DNA from: an uncultured Verrucomicrobiales bacterium
GTDB taxonomy: Bacteria; Verrucomicrobiota; Verrucomicrobiia; Verrucomicrobiales; DEV007
Length of the DNA: 50,632 bases
Direction: 5' to 3'
Assembly: GCA_937922595.1 (NCBI GenBank)
Contig: CALAIY010000076.1
Location: forward strand, 1-50,632
Shown here: positions 25,036 through 33,864 of the stretch, in pieces
How positions within the stretch are numbered: the stretch's first letter is position 1
Layout: each line of letters opens with the position of its first letter
Notes under the pieces: model-generated
Databases searched by the model: none
What the model was told of the DNA's origin: nothing
The model's input: the letters and a program-made list of their open reading frames with translations, nothing else
Made by a program: the position numbers and the translations under genes

Positions 25036-26295
25036 TCAAGGCACCACAAACCTCACAAAACGCCGCCCACTGCCTATCGGCAGAAACGCCCGGAACTCCC
25101 CATCCTCCCGCTTTTCTGCGGGAAACTCCGCCCACACCTCAAGATCCCCCGATACCTCGACGCGAGCCGAAGTATCGATCCTCTTTCGGAAAACGAATTC
25201 GATTCCCTCATTCGTCACGCGCTCGCTGAAAAGCCCAGTGTCCGCGACCAGTGGGCTTCCCCCCACTCCGAATTCAATTCCGTTCGGAAGGCCATCCCCG
25301 TCCTCATCCTCAGAGCGCGCCCCCACACCAAAGCAACTCGCCCACTGCGCGTAAGTCACGTCCGCATCTCGCCCCGTCAAAGTCTCCAAGATTTCACGCG
25401 TCGTCAGTAAGCGGATCCCAGCATCATAGCGATCGTTGAATCCCCCGATAATCGCATTCGCAATCTCCGCCTGAAGCAGCGTATTCGGATGAAAATCCAT
25501 CGCAACTGCCCCTCCCAGCCAGAGACGCTCTTGCCGCCCATCCTCCGCCGATAAGTTTTCGAAGCTCACCCCTTGGAAACAGTAATCGCCATCATCCAAT
25601 AGCGGAAGCGTAAGGGCAAAGATATCCACGTATCCCACCGCCTTCTCCGCCGCCAGAGCCCGCATCCTACGCTCCACCTCCGCGTAAGCAGCCGTAGCAT
25701 TTCCGGTAAGTTCCTGATCATACGGATGATCCGATTTTACCTCCGGAGTCGCCCCCACATGCGGGATGCTCACCAAGACGACCTCCCGCCCTGGAGCCTC
25801 CTCCATCACCCAATCCAGCACCTTCTCCGTCTCCCGCATAAAAGTCTGGGTAAAACTCTCAATCGAGCGCCCCTCATAAGCCGTCTGGTAAACGCTATCC
25901 ACATCATTCCCGCCCACAAAAAGCACCACCCGCTCCACATCCTCAATTCGATTCTCCAGAGAATTCCTCGATATCTTATCCAAAATCGTCTTCCCCTCCA
26001 CCAGATCCACAAAATCCTTCATCACCCCCGTAGGCCACGACCAATTGTATTCGTGCCCCGGAACCGGCACAAGCACCACCGGCACCCCCACCGAATTCAA
26101 GCTCCCGTAATCGAAATCATCATTTCGTAAATCATCCAGAATCTCCGTCCAGCTTTTCACCCGATCTGGGTAATTGTCCGTCGCAAACTCAATGCCATAC
26201 TCCTTGCTCAAGCTGTCCCCCAAAATCAGCACCTGCTCCGCCAAAGCAGCCGGAGCAGCGCATCCCAAAAGCGTTGAAATGATCCAGTGTCTCAT
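25036..26295 (-). CDS. Secreted SGNH/GDSL hydrolase with C-terminal module
   Basis: A 419-residue exported esterase-like hydrolase. A signal peptide (1-19) precedes the SGNH blocks: Ser28 in GDSLS, FVGGNDV with Gly and Asn for the oxyanion hole (about 128-134), and DFHPN near 265 with the catalytic His. From about 315 to the end it has the C-terminal module seen in two other secreted proteins of this window: an EDEDGDGLPNGIEFGVGGSP loop with Ca-binding-like acidic residues, then a beta-rich part ending GRRFVRFVV. The substrate may be an acylated sugar or lipid; this is open. The gene lies on the minus strand, but its top strand is C-rich. Confidence 0.85.
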   Translation of the reverse strand: MRHWIISTLLGCAAPAALAEQVLILGDSLSKEYGIEFATDNYPDRVKSWTEILDDLRNDDFDYGSLNSVGVPVVLVPVPGHEYNWSWPTGVMKDFVDLVEGKTILDKISRNSLENRIEDVERVVLFVGGNDVDSVYQTAYEGRSIESFTQTFMRETEKVLDWVMEEAPGREVVLVSIPHVGATPEVKSDHPYDQELTGNATAAYAEVERRMRALAAEKAVGYVDIFALTLPLLDDGDYCFQGVSFENLSAEDGRQERLWLGGAVAMDFHPNTLLQAEIANAIIGGFNDRYDAGIRLLTTREILETLTGRDADVTYAQWASCFGVGARSEDEDGDGLPNGIEFGVGGSPLVADTGLFSERVTNEGIEFVFRKRIDTSARVEVSGDLEVWAEFPAEKREDGEFRAFLPIGSGRRFVRFVVP

Positions 26296-26393
26296 ACCCT
26301 CATACTACGTCCACCAGAGCAAATTGATACCCCACCTTCCCCTTCTCAAAAAGATGCCCCCATCCCGCCCCGAGCTGCTCGCCATCGCCTAAA

Positions 26394-28160
26394 ATGCAAA
26401 AGCTAGTCGATCTCCACCACCTCGCACGCACTCCCATCCAGCGCGCCCTCGCCCCCGCCGCCGAGCACCTCCTCTCCCTCACCTGGCTCAATCGCGCCTA
26501 CCAGAATGTAGCCACCACACCACCCGAGCACTTTTACCAATCCGCCCTAGAAGAAATCGGCCTCACCTACACCACCAACGAAGGCGGCCTCTTTCGCATC
26601 CCAGAAACCGGCGGAGCCCTCATCGTCGCCAATCACCCCTTCGGAGGAGCCGATGCCATTATCCTCGCCGATCTCCTCACCCGCATCCGCACCGATACCA
26701 AACTCCTCGCCAACCACCTCCTCCTCGCCATCCCCCAAATCCGCGAGCACATCATCCCCGTAGATCCCTTCGGCGGAAAAGAAGCCCCCCTAAAAAACCG
26801 CGCCCCCCTTCGCGCCGCCCTCGCCCACCTCAAAGCCGGCGGCCTCCTCGCCCTCTTTCCCGCCGGCGAAGTCTCCAGCTATAAACTCAATACAACCAAA
26901 ATCCGCGACAAGACCTGGAGCCCCCACACCGCACTCCTCGCGCAAAAAGCCCACGTCCCCGTAATCCCCATTCACTTCCAAGGAATCAATTCCCCGCTCT
27001 TTCAAGCCACCGGCCTCATTCACCCACTCCTCCGCACCCTTCAGCTCCCCCGCGAACTCCGCCGCATGCGCGGCAAAACCATCCCCGTAAGAATCGGTAA
27101 ACCCATCCCTCCCCAAAAATTCCCCAAAAACGCCACCCGGCAGGAGCTCACCGATCACTTCCGCCTCCGCACCGAAATCCTCGCCGAGACCACCCACCTC
27201 GAGCGCGCGCAACGCACCCGGACAGGCCAATTGCTCCAGCCCGCCGACCTCGCCCCCATCGCGCCCCCCCAAGCCCCCGCCACCCTCCGCATCGAAATCG
27301 AAGCCCTCCCACCAGACGCACTTCTCACCAGCCAAGATCCCCTCCACGTCTACCTCGCCACCGCCCAGCAAGCCCCCACCATTCTTCAAGAAATCGGTCG
27401 CCTACGCGAAATCACCTTTCGCGCCGTAGGCGAAGGCACCGGCCAAGCGCGCGACCTCGATCGCTTCGATCAGCACTACCTCCACCTCTTCCTCTGGGAC
27501 ACCAATTCCCAAGAAATCGCCGGAGCCTACCGCATGGCCCTCACCGATACCCTCACCACCGAAGACCTCTACACCGCCACCCTCTTCAACTTCAAACCCG
27601 GCTTCCTCGAAGCCCTCGGCCCCAGCATCGAGCTCGGCCGCTCATTCGTCACCGCACGTTACCAGAAAAAGCTCACCAGCCTCCTTCTCCTCTGGAAAGG
27701 CATCTGCGGCTACGCCGCAAAACACCCCAAATACCGCCGCACCTTCGGTCCCGTAAGCATCAGCCAAGACTACCACGCCCTCTCCCGCAGCCTCCTCGTT
27801 CGATACCTACGCCACCACACCAAAGACAAAGAACTCGGCAAATACGTCACCGCCCCCAACCCCCCGGAAAACAAACGCCTCCATCACCTAAAAATGGGAG
27901 CCCCCGGCCTCCAAAGCATCGAAGACGTCGGCGGCGTCATCTCCGAAATCGAATCCGACGGCAAAGGCATCCCCATCCTCATTAAGCAATACCTCAAAAT
28001 GAGCGCCACCATCCTAAGCTTCAGCGTAGACGACGAATTCTCCGGCGTCATCGACGGCCTCATCCTCGTCGACTTCAAAAAAGCCAACCCCAAACTCCTC
28101 TCAAGATACATGGGCAAAGAAGGACTCAAAAACTTCCAAGCCCACTGGGAATCCAAATGA
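26394..28160 (+). CDS. Two-domain acyltransferase (PlsC + GNAT), OlsF-like
   Basis: A 588-residue fusion. The N-terminal part is a PlsC-type acyltransferase with NHPFGGAD (80-87) and FPAGEVSS (155-162). The spacing between His81 and Asp87 is one residue longer than the classical HX4D, as is common in the haemolysin/ornithine-lipid branch. The C-terminal part (about 315-500) is an OlsB/autoinducer-synthase-like N-acyltransferase, with EIGRLREITFRAVGEG, IAGAYRM and IELGRSFVTARY. OlsF of Serratia has this architecture and makes ornithine lipid in one chain, with the C-terminal part N-acylating ornithine and the N-terminal part O-acylating the product. Ornithine or another amino acid is therefore the likely substrate. 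It overlaps the next gene by four bases. Confidence 0.85.
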   Translation: MQKLVDLHHLARTPIQRALAPAAEHLLSLTWLNRAYQNVATTPPEHFYQSALEEIGLTYTTNEGGLFRIPETGGALIVANHPFGGADAIILADLLTRIRTDTKLLANHLLLAIPQIREHIIPVDPFGGKEAPLKNRAPLRAALAHLKAGGLLALFPAGEVSSYKLNTTKIRDKTWSPHTALLAQKAHVPVIPIHFQGINSPLFQATGLIHPLLRTLQLPRELRRMRGKTIPVRIGKPIPPQKFPKNATRQELTDHFRLRTEILAETTHLERAQRTRTGQLLQPADLAPIAPPQAPATLRIEIEALPPDALLTSQDPLHVYLATAQQAPTILQEIGRLREITFRAVGEGTGQARDLDRFDQHYLHLFLWDTNSQEIAGAYRMALTDTLTTEDLYTATLFNFKPGFLEALGPSIELGRSFVTARYQKKLTSLLLLWKGICGYAAKHPKYRRTFGPVSISQDYHALSRSLLVRYLRHHTKDKELGKYVTAPNPPENKRLHHLKMGAPGLQSIEDVGGVISEIESDGKGIPILIKQYLKMSATILSFSVDDEFSGVIDGLILVDFKKANPKLLSRYMGKEGLKNFQAHWESK

Positions 28161-28696
28161 AAACCTTCCCCAAACGCTACGCCATCTATCTCGCCGCCAT
28201 CGCCTACCTAGCCGCCGATTACCAATTCCAAGGCCCACTCACCCGCAGCGCAAAAACAACCCACCAAGCAACAGACCTCGGCCCCGTAGTCGCCCGCACC
28301 TACGGAATGCCCCTCCCCCAAGCCACCCTAGAAGCCGCCATCCACCACCACCGCACCCAGCGCGGCCTCCCCGCCGACACCCCACCCAGCAAAGGCCTCC
28401 GCCTCCGCACCACCGACGCCCTCCTAGCCAACGCCATCGTCCGCACCTGGGTAAAAGACGAAGGCACCTACTTCCCCGGAACCAACCCCATCCAACGCGA
28501 AGACGCGTGGCTCGAAGAAAAGCTAGCCCCCGCCCTAAAAGTCTCAGATCCAAAACTCCAAACCTTCCGCAGTAATTACCCCCAAATCCCCCTCAAAGCC
28601 GCCCACCAGCACCTCACAAACCAATCCCGCTCCAGCGCCGTCCGAGCGCTCCAAAGAGAAATTCTGAGCAACGCCTCAGAAAACACCTTCCGCTAA
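28157..28696 (+). CDS. Hypothetical exported protein, coupled to the acyltransferase
   Basis: A 179-residue protein with an N-terminal signal or anchor helix (about 8-21, YAIYLAAIAYLAADY). The rest is helical and hydrophilic, with a segment (about 55-110) that vaguely recalls the N-terminal domain of SurA-like chaperones. I do not recognise the family. Its ATG overlaps the acyltransferase stop as ATGA, a sign of translational coupling and a shared role, perhaps in export or use of the aminolipid. No gene or terminator is visible in 28697-28770. Confidence 0.6.
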   Translation: MKTFPKRYAIYLAAIAYLAADYQFQGPLTRSAKTTHQATDLGPVVARTYGMPLPQATLEAAIHHHRTQRGLPADTPPSKGLRLRTTDALLANAIVRTWVKDEGTYFPGTNPIQREDAWLEEKLAPALKVSDPKLQTFRSNYPQIPLKAAHQHLTNQSRSSAVRALQREILSNASENTFR

Positions 28697-28770
28697 GAGC
28701 ACCCTAGAAAACGCCTTCCCAGCCACTTAAATTTGCACTTTCAGTGAGCACACGGCGCATTGCGATATGT

Positions 28771-30219
28771 TTAGCTTCGCCCGATTTTAGGGACGTTGGG
28801 GTAGAGGCGCTCTAGAATTTCGGTAGTAGTCTTCGTGAGGATTTTTATAAGTTCCTCTTTCACTTCTTGCTCGGCAGTTTTTTCAGTACCTCCGCGCTTC
28901 CAGATAGATTCGAATTTGCCTCGACGCACTTCGATTATTTGGGTGACGACTTCACGCCATTCCCTGGGAGCCTCGGTGTCTTCCCAGACTCCGCGACCGC
29001 GGCCGAAGTGAGCCACTGCTAGGTAGCTTAGGAGGGCGAATTGAACTTGCTCTAGGAAATGCTGCCTGGTCCAGCGAAGCTGATTTTCTTTGCCTTTAGT
29101 GAGGTTGAAGCCTTTGGCGAGGCCGAAGGCTCCAAGGCCTCCTAGGAGGCTGCCTGCTACGGCACCTCCGCCAAAGGTCATACCTCCGGCTTTCAAGTCT
29201 ACCACGAGACCGGCGAGGGCACCGGAGGCGACTCCGCCCACGGCTCCCCAGATGGATTCGTTTACCCGCTCGGGGATATCGAAGTGCTCGGAGCTTGAGC
29301 CGGTGAGTTTTTCGGAGGATTCGCCTTCGAGTTGGTGAGCCACGATGAGGGCATCCATGGTTCCTTTGGCGCGCTCGGCGAGGCGACTCGAGAGTTTCTT
29401 GCGAGCTTTCTCGACATTGCGGGTGTAATCACCACGCCCAACGCCGACTTTTTGGACGAGGGTTTCTTTAGGAGATTTTTCGGAATCCAGAACGGAGGCG
29501 GCGAGTTCGGTCGCGAGGGCGTCGATTGCTTGGCCAAAGACGCGGGTGTTCTCGGCGTCCCAAGATTTCCGGAGGCCTTTGAAGACCCTCTTTTGCTGGC
29601 TAGATATGGAATCGTTAATGGCTTCCATGAGGACGCCTTCTTGAACCCAGCAGCGCCCAAAGGCATCGAGAGTGAGGACCGCAGAGACGATGGTCTGGGG
29701 GGCGAGGTGATCCCGCCAGCGCTGCTCATCATCGGATTCAGCGAGTCGGCCGCGACCGCCCGTTTGGTTGAGGAGAACAACGACCGGTTTGCCAATCCAA
29801 GTGAGGATCTCCATTTCAAGGGCGATGTAGCCGCTCGCACCAGGGTCTTCGGCAGCGTTAATGAGGTAGAGGACGACGTCTGCCTCTTCTTTGACGTTGC
29901 GAACGGCTTGCTGGGAGCACCAGAGGGCGCGATCAGAAAAACGATCCCAGGTGGCTTCGAGGAGCCAGCCGAGGGCGTTTTCCGAGCGTTTGAGGCGACG
30001 GAGGAGCCTGGCGGTGTCGCCAAACCCGGGGGTGTCCCAAAGGCGGAGCTCTGCTTCGCCATCTTGAGCGAGGACGTAGGCGGTATTGGTATCGGTGACA
30101 TGCGCCTGATCGAGCGATTCACCAATATCACGACGCAGGAGGGTGCGCGCGAGCGTGGTCTTCCCCACGTTCGTATGAGAAATGAGGCTGAGGGTGACGG
30201 CGGGAGGAATTTCAGACAT
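28771..30219 (-). CDS. DUF3482-type GTPase with glycine-rich membrane segment
   Basis: A 482-residue GTPase. I start it at ATG 30219; a longer frame adds 55 residues without homology. G1 is SHTNVGKT (14-21, Ser in place of the usual Gly/Ala), G3 is DTPG (62-65), and the G4 position reads NQTG (151-154) in place of NKxD, so guanine recognition may be unusual. The C-terminal half has a glycine/alanine-rich hydrophobic region (about 330-375, GGVASGALAGLVVDLKAGG) and amphipathic helices, typical of DUF3482 proteins. It overlaps the DUF2868 gene by 8 bases and is translated after it. The pair is widespread in bacteria but its role is unknown. Confidence 0.8.
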   Translation of the reverse strand: MSEIPPAVTLSLISHTNVGKTTLARTLLRRDIGESLDQAHVTDTNTAYVLAQDGEAELRLWDTPGFGDTARLLRRLKRSENALGWLLEATWDRFSDRALWCSQQAVRNVKEEADVVLYLINAAEDPGASGYIALEMEILTWIGKPVVVLLNQTGGRGRLAESDDEQRWRDHLAPQTIVSAVLTLDAFGRCWVQEGVLMEAINDSISSQQKRVFKGLRKSWDAENTRVFGQAIDALATELAASVLDSEKSPKETLVQKVGVGRGDYTRNVEKARKKLSSRLAERAKGTMDALIVAHQLEGESSEKLTGSSSEHFDIPERVNESIWGAVGGVASGALAGLVVDLKAGGMTFGGGAVAGSLLGGLGAFGLAKGFNLTKGKENQLRWTRQHFLEQVQFALLSYLAVAHFGRGRGVWEDTEAPREWREVVTQIIEVRRGKFESIWKRGGTEKTAEQEVKEELIKILTKTTTEILERLYPNVPKIGRS

Positions 30220-31609
30220 CGGGCGATTGAAGCGGCTCCCATTCCTTACGCTGTCCCGGGAGAAGGGTAAACATTTCAGCGCCCTGCTTGGCAAGTACGC
30301 GTCGCCAAGCGGCTTGTCGCTCGGTCCAACGGCGTTCGAACTCGGGCAGACCTCCCAAACGATCATAAAAACCGCCTCCTTCAAGAAGGACGATGTGATT
30401 CACACCTTCGCCGCCACAGCGCTTCTTGAGCTCTTCCACAAGAAACCCCTGAATCTCTTCTTCGGGGGTCGTGCTGAGCGGAAAGAGAAAGAGCGTCTCA
30501 CGCGCGCCTTCGGAAAGTTCTTCAACGAATTCGTCCTCGCCGCCGTATTCAACTGGCTCAAGGAAATCGACAAGCTTTTTACCGCTCCAAGTATCCGAAA
30601 CAAACCGCCGCACTGCCTCACGCACTTTTCCTTCAGGCACAACTCCCGCGGAAATGACTTGCACGACAGTGGACTTAGTAGGCTCAGCCTCTTCCCTTGC
30701 CTCCTCCGCTTCGGGGCCTTCAGGGATGTGAGCGGCATCACGTAATCCTGTGATGTATTCTGGCCATCCATTTTCCTTTAGAGAAACGGTGCCTTCTGAT
30801 CTGCGAGCACGAATAAAAGCGATCCCGGCGAGAAGGAGGCGAGGAACGATAACACAGACGGCAATGGTGCCGGCGAATAGGTGGATCCACTGCTCAGCAT
30901 CCATCTTCTCTCCTTCATTCTTAGAAAGCTCAGGGATATCAAGACCGGTGACGAATTGCCCTGGTGCTAGGAGAACTTCTAAAACACTTCTCACCGTCGT
31001 GGACTCAAGGAAGGTACTTTCCCAGACGGCGTGAAATTCTTTACCAAGCCCACGGCAATACATTCCAGCGATGAGCCCGAGGGCGAGGACCGCGGCGCCG
31101 GTATGAAGAATGGCACGCACACGGCCAGCGGCGGGATCAAGAATCCATGGGCTCCATAGCTTGAGGTATTTTCGATGCACTGCGTCCGCGTCCTTCTGCG
31201 CTGTCCAGCGGGCAAAGAGGCTATCTAACCATGCTGGACGCCACGGCTGACCGAGGCACTTCGCGACCAGCATCCAAAGATAGATCGCAAAATTCCATGC
31301 TACGATTCCAAGCAGGGAAAGATTGAGGACGTTAATTATTTTTACGCCATCCAGCAGATCACTGAGGAGGCCTACGAGAAGCGCCAATCCAAGCACGGTC
31401 GGGACAAATTTGCCCCAAGGGACGGTTTTCCCCTCCGGAAGGTCGCCAGTGATCGTGGTAAGCTCTTTGGCTCGCCCGGCAAGAAATTCCAGGTCGCTTT
31501 CGGGGAGGTGTTTCCGCGATGCGGCGATGGAGGTCTCTTCCGCGATGGAAGATCCAGCCTCTTCTACGGCGCGCGTCCAGGCGGCTCGTTTTCCGTCTTC
31601 CAGATTCAT
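30212..31609 (-). CDS. DUF2868 membrane protein
   Basis: A 465-residue protein with about four to five membrane helices (near 86-106, 108-125, 167-187, 238-265) and a large soluble C-terminal part (about 290-465) that includes VVQVISAGVVPEGKVREAV. The layout matches DUF2868 proteins, which are nearly always encoded next to a DUF3482 GTPase, as here. The stop lies inside the GTPase start region, so translation is coupled. The pair probably forms a membrane complex in which the GTPase is recruited to this protein. The function is not established. Confidence 0.75.
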   Translation of the reverse strand: MNLEDGKRAAWTRAVEEAGSSIAEETSIAASRKHLPESDLEFLAGRAKELTTITGDLPEGKTVPWGKFVPTVLGLALLVGLLSDLLDGVKIINVLNLSLLGIVAWNFAIYLWMLVAKCLGQPWRPAWLDSLFARWTAQKDADAVHRKYLKLWSPWILDPAAGRVRAILHTGAAVLALGLIAGMYCRGLGKEFHAVWESTFLESTTVRSVLEVLLAPGQFVTGLDIPELSKNEGEKMDAEQWIHLFAGTIAVCVIVPRLLLAGIAFIRARRSEGTVSLKENGWPEYITGLRDAAHIPEGPEAEEAREEAEPTKSTVVQVISAGVVPEGKVREAVRRFVSDTWSGKKLVDFLEPVEYGGEDEFVEELSEGARETLFLFPLSTTPEEEIQGFLVEELKKRCGGEGVNHIVLLEGGGFYDRLGGLPEFERRWTERQAAWRRVLAKQGAEMFTLLPGQRKEWEPLQSPDV

Positions 31610-31613
31610 TTAA

Positions 31614-32726
31614 TTATTTAAATACCTTTGTCAGAAAGGTCTCGAGATAGCTTCGCCAAACCGGCCATTCGTGGGCACCTTCGCTCCAGATGAACGTGTG
31701 AGGCAACTTCGATTCTTCTAATTCAGCCTGAAGTTTTTCATTCCAGTCTTTCAAGAAATCATCTTTGCCACACGCGATCCAAAGTAGGTTGTGAGGAGGA
31801 CCTGCTGCGGCTTTATCTATGAGCGGCAAGACAGACTGGGGGGCACCACCGCTGCTAAATGCTCCCGCCCAACCAAAAACATCGCGGTGAGCAAGGGCGA
31901 GCCGAAGAGTCTGCCCTCCTCCCATGGAAAGACCGGCTACAGCGGTGTGCTCCGGCTCTGTTTTCACGCGATAGCGTTTTTCAATGAGGGGCTTCACGGT
32001 CTTAAAAAAATCTTCAATTACAGCGGCGTCATTTTTCGCATACCAAGATGCGCTGTCGGCTTCCTCTGCAGTGCCTCTGCCTTTCGGATTTCCATGCCCG
32101 TAGGGCATGACAATAAGGCAACGGCGGGCGAGGTTTGCTGCGATGAGATTATCCGCAATGACGTGGGCACGGCCGATATCCGTCCACCCGCTGGAGTCGT
32201 CGCCAGATCCATGGAGAAGATAGAGAACGGGATATTTCTCCTCAGAAAAATTATAAAACGGCGGGGTGTAAACACGGAGCTCTCGAGAGCCTCCAGCAAG
32301 TACGCGCGAGTGGTAGGTAATAGTGTGCACCTCACCATGAGGGACGCTTTGCACCTGCCAAGATTGGAGGCGATCGCCACCGCGCGCAGGCACTTCGAAG
32401 AGGCTTTGGCAGACACGCCAGCGCTTGAGCCGGCGATTATGAGGATCAGTGAAGGTGGCTCCGCCCATCGCGAAGCTGTATGAGTAAATTCCAGGATCAA
32501 GCGACGGGGAGGTGGCCTCCCAGAAGCGATCTGCCTTCGTCATGGCGAGTTCTCCCTTTGGAAGAAAGCTACCTTTTACACGGGGAGCAGTTTCGCCGGA
32601 GGCGCGAAATCGAAAGGTGACAGAGCCATCCTCGTTCACCTCCGGCGATTTCGGGAAACCGGCGTCCGGGTTCGCTAAAGCGCTCGCCATGGAAATGGCG
32701 AGCGCTAGAATGACTTTGGAGATCAT
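31614..32726 (-). CDS. Secreted esterase, CE1/esterase-D type
   Basis: A 370-residue exported esterase. I start it at ATG 32726 (MISKVILALAISMASALA), which gives a good signal peptide; the upstream ATG at 32759 adds 11 unlikely residues. Residues about 25-110 form an N-terminal beta domain of the E-set/CBM48 type (FRASGETAPRVKGSFLPKG). The alpha/beta-hydrolase follows, with YLLHGSGDDSSGW, nucleophile Ser in GLSMGGG, an Asp in CGKDDF and His in GAHEWPVW. Such enzymes remove feruloyl or acetyl groups from plant or algal polysaccharides. It starts an array of minus-strand genes together with the DUF2868 gene, four bases apart, though the functions appear unrelated. Confidence 0.85.
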   Translation of the reverse strand: MISKVILALAISMASALANPDAGFPKSPEVNEDGSVTFRFRASGETAPRVKGSFLPKGELAMTKADRFWEATSPSLDPGIYSYSFAMGGATFTDPHNRRLKRWRVCQSLFEVPARGGDRLQSWQVQSVPHGEVHTITYHSRVLAGGSRELRVYTPPFYNFSEEKYPVLYLLHGSGDDSSGWTDIGRAHVIADNLIAANLARRCLIVMPYGHGNPKGRGTAEEADSASWYAKNDAAVIEDFFKTVKPLIEKRYRVKTEPEHTAVAGLSMGGGQTLRLALAHRDVFGWAGAFSSGGAPQSVLPLIDKAAAGPPHNLLWIACGKDDFLKDWNEKLQAELEESKLPHTFIWSEGAHEWPVWRSYLETFLTKVFK

Positions 32727-32781
32727 CTGATAACAGACACCCCGCTGGCGGCGGTGCAAGCACCGCGCTTGGCTAGATTTA

Positions 32782-33669
32782 TTACGCCGCTACTGCCTCG
32801 TATTCAGGCACTCCATGATTGCGCTTGCCGATTTCCTGACGCTCCAAAAGACCGGGGGTCTCCATAAGCTCGAGGTGCTTTCGCATCTTATTAATAGCGA
32901 CGTTTTGGATCTGCCGAATGCGCTCGCGGGTGACTCCGAAATCTCCCGAAATTTCTTCGAGGGTTTCGACCTTGAGGCCGCGAAGTCCAAAGCGGCGGGT
33001 GACGATGGAGAGTTCGCGCTCGTCGAGGATATCGAGGAAATCTTCGATTTGGCGGAGAAGCTCGAAATGGCTAAGCGTGGCATCGGGAGACACAGAGGAA
33101 CTATCCGCAATAATATCCCCGTATGTGGCGGCATCTGCGCCATCAGCGACGGGTGCATCAAGCGCGACGGGACGAGCGGCAGCATCCAGGAGGTCGCTCA
33201 GCTTAGAACGCGGAATTCCGGTGACTTCCGCAATCTCATCAATCTTAGGCTCCCGGCCGAGCTCTTCTTCAAGAGTCTGCGAAACTTTCCGCACTTTAGC
33301 CACTTTTTCGACGGCGTGGACGGGAAGACGCACCGTGCGAGTCTGATTGGCGAGAGCACGGCGAATCGCTTGCTTGATCCAGAAGGCCGCATACGTCGAA
33401 AATTTCCCAAGATCTGGATCGAAACGCTCTGCAGCGCGCATGAGACCGGTGTTTCCCTCGGCTACGAGATCTGCTAGAGGAAGGCCAAGATTCGAATAAT
33501 CACCGGCAATTTTCACCACAAGACGCAAATTTGCCCGTACCATGTGCTCGTGAGCATCCAAGTCACCAGCTTGGATTCGATTCGCGAGGGAACGCTCTTC
33601 ATCCAAGGTAAGGAGGGCAGTTTTCGCTATCTCATTGAGATAGCGGGAGAGGTCTTCATTGGCACGCAT
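32782..33669 (-). CDS. RNA polymerase sigma-70 factor, RpoD/RpoS-like (group 2)
   Basis: A 295-residue sigma factor with regions 1.2 (DLSRYLNEIAKTALLTLDEE), 2 (NLRLVVKIAGDY, then FSTYAAFWIKQAIRRAL), 3 and 4 (LEEISGDFGVTRERIRQIQ). The acidic region 1.1 and the non-conserved insert of the primary RpoD are absent, so it is a group 2 factor or a small housekeeping-like one. The short acidic C-terminal extension (PGLLERQEIGKR) is unusual. The 33670-33864 gap upstream contains no gene and has AT-rich stretches suitable for a promoter. It could run a stationary-phase or stress regulon. Confidence 0.92.
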   Translation of the reverse strand: MRANEDLSRYLNEIAKTALLTLDEERSLANRIQAGDLDAHEHMVRANLRLVVKIAGDYSNLGLPLADLVAEGNTGLMRAAERFDPDLGKFSTYAAFWIKQAIRRALANQTRTVRLPVHAVEKVAKVRKVSQTLEEELGREPKIDEIAEVTGIPRSKLSDLLDAAARPVALDAPVADGADAATYGDIIADSSSVSPDATLSHFELLRQIEDFLDILDERELSIVTRRFGLRGLKVETLEEISGDFGVTRERIRQIQNVAINKMRKHLELMETPGLLERQEIGKRNHGVPEYEAVAA

Positions 33670-33864
33670 AAGAGAAATTAAGGGGTGGATTTTCCAAACA
33701 ATTGCGACTCTGAGAGCACTCCCAGGGGTCGTTTATTCAATTATCTGACACCTTAGAAACGTATTTGTTCGGCATTTCTTGGCAAAAAATGCAAATACAT
33801 TGCCCATACCAACAGGCAAAGACGCCTAATCCCCTGAACGCGAGGCTCTGAGCGATCAGCTAAG

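Noticed and set aside
26790-27389. 199-codon minus-strand frame inside the acyltransferase gene
   Set aside because: Gly/Glu-rich antisense shadow of C-rich codons, with no motif.
29332-30270. 312-codon plus-strand open frame opposite the GTPase gene
   Set aside because: It mirrors the codons of a GTPase with recognisable G motifs and shows no domain of its own.
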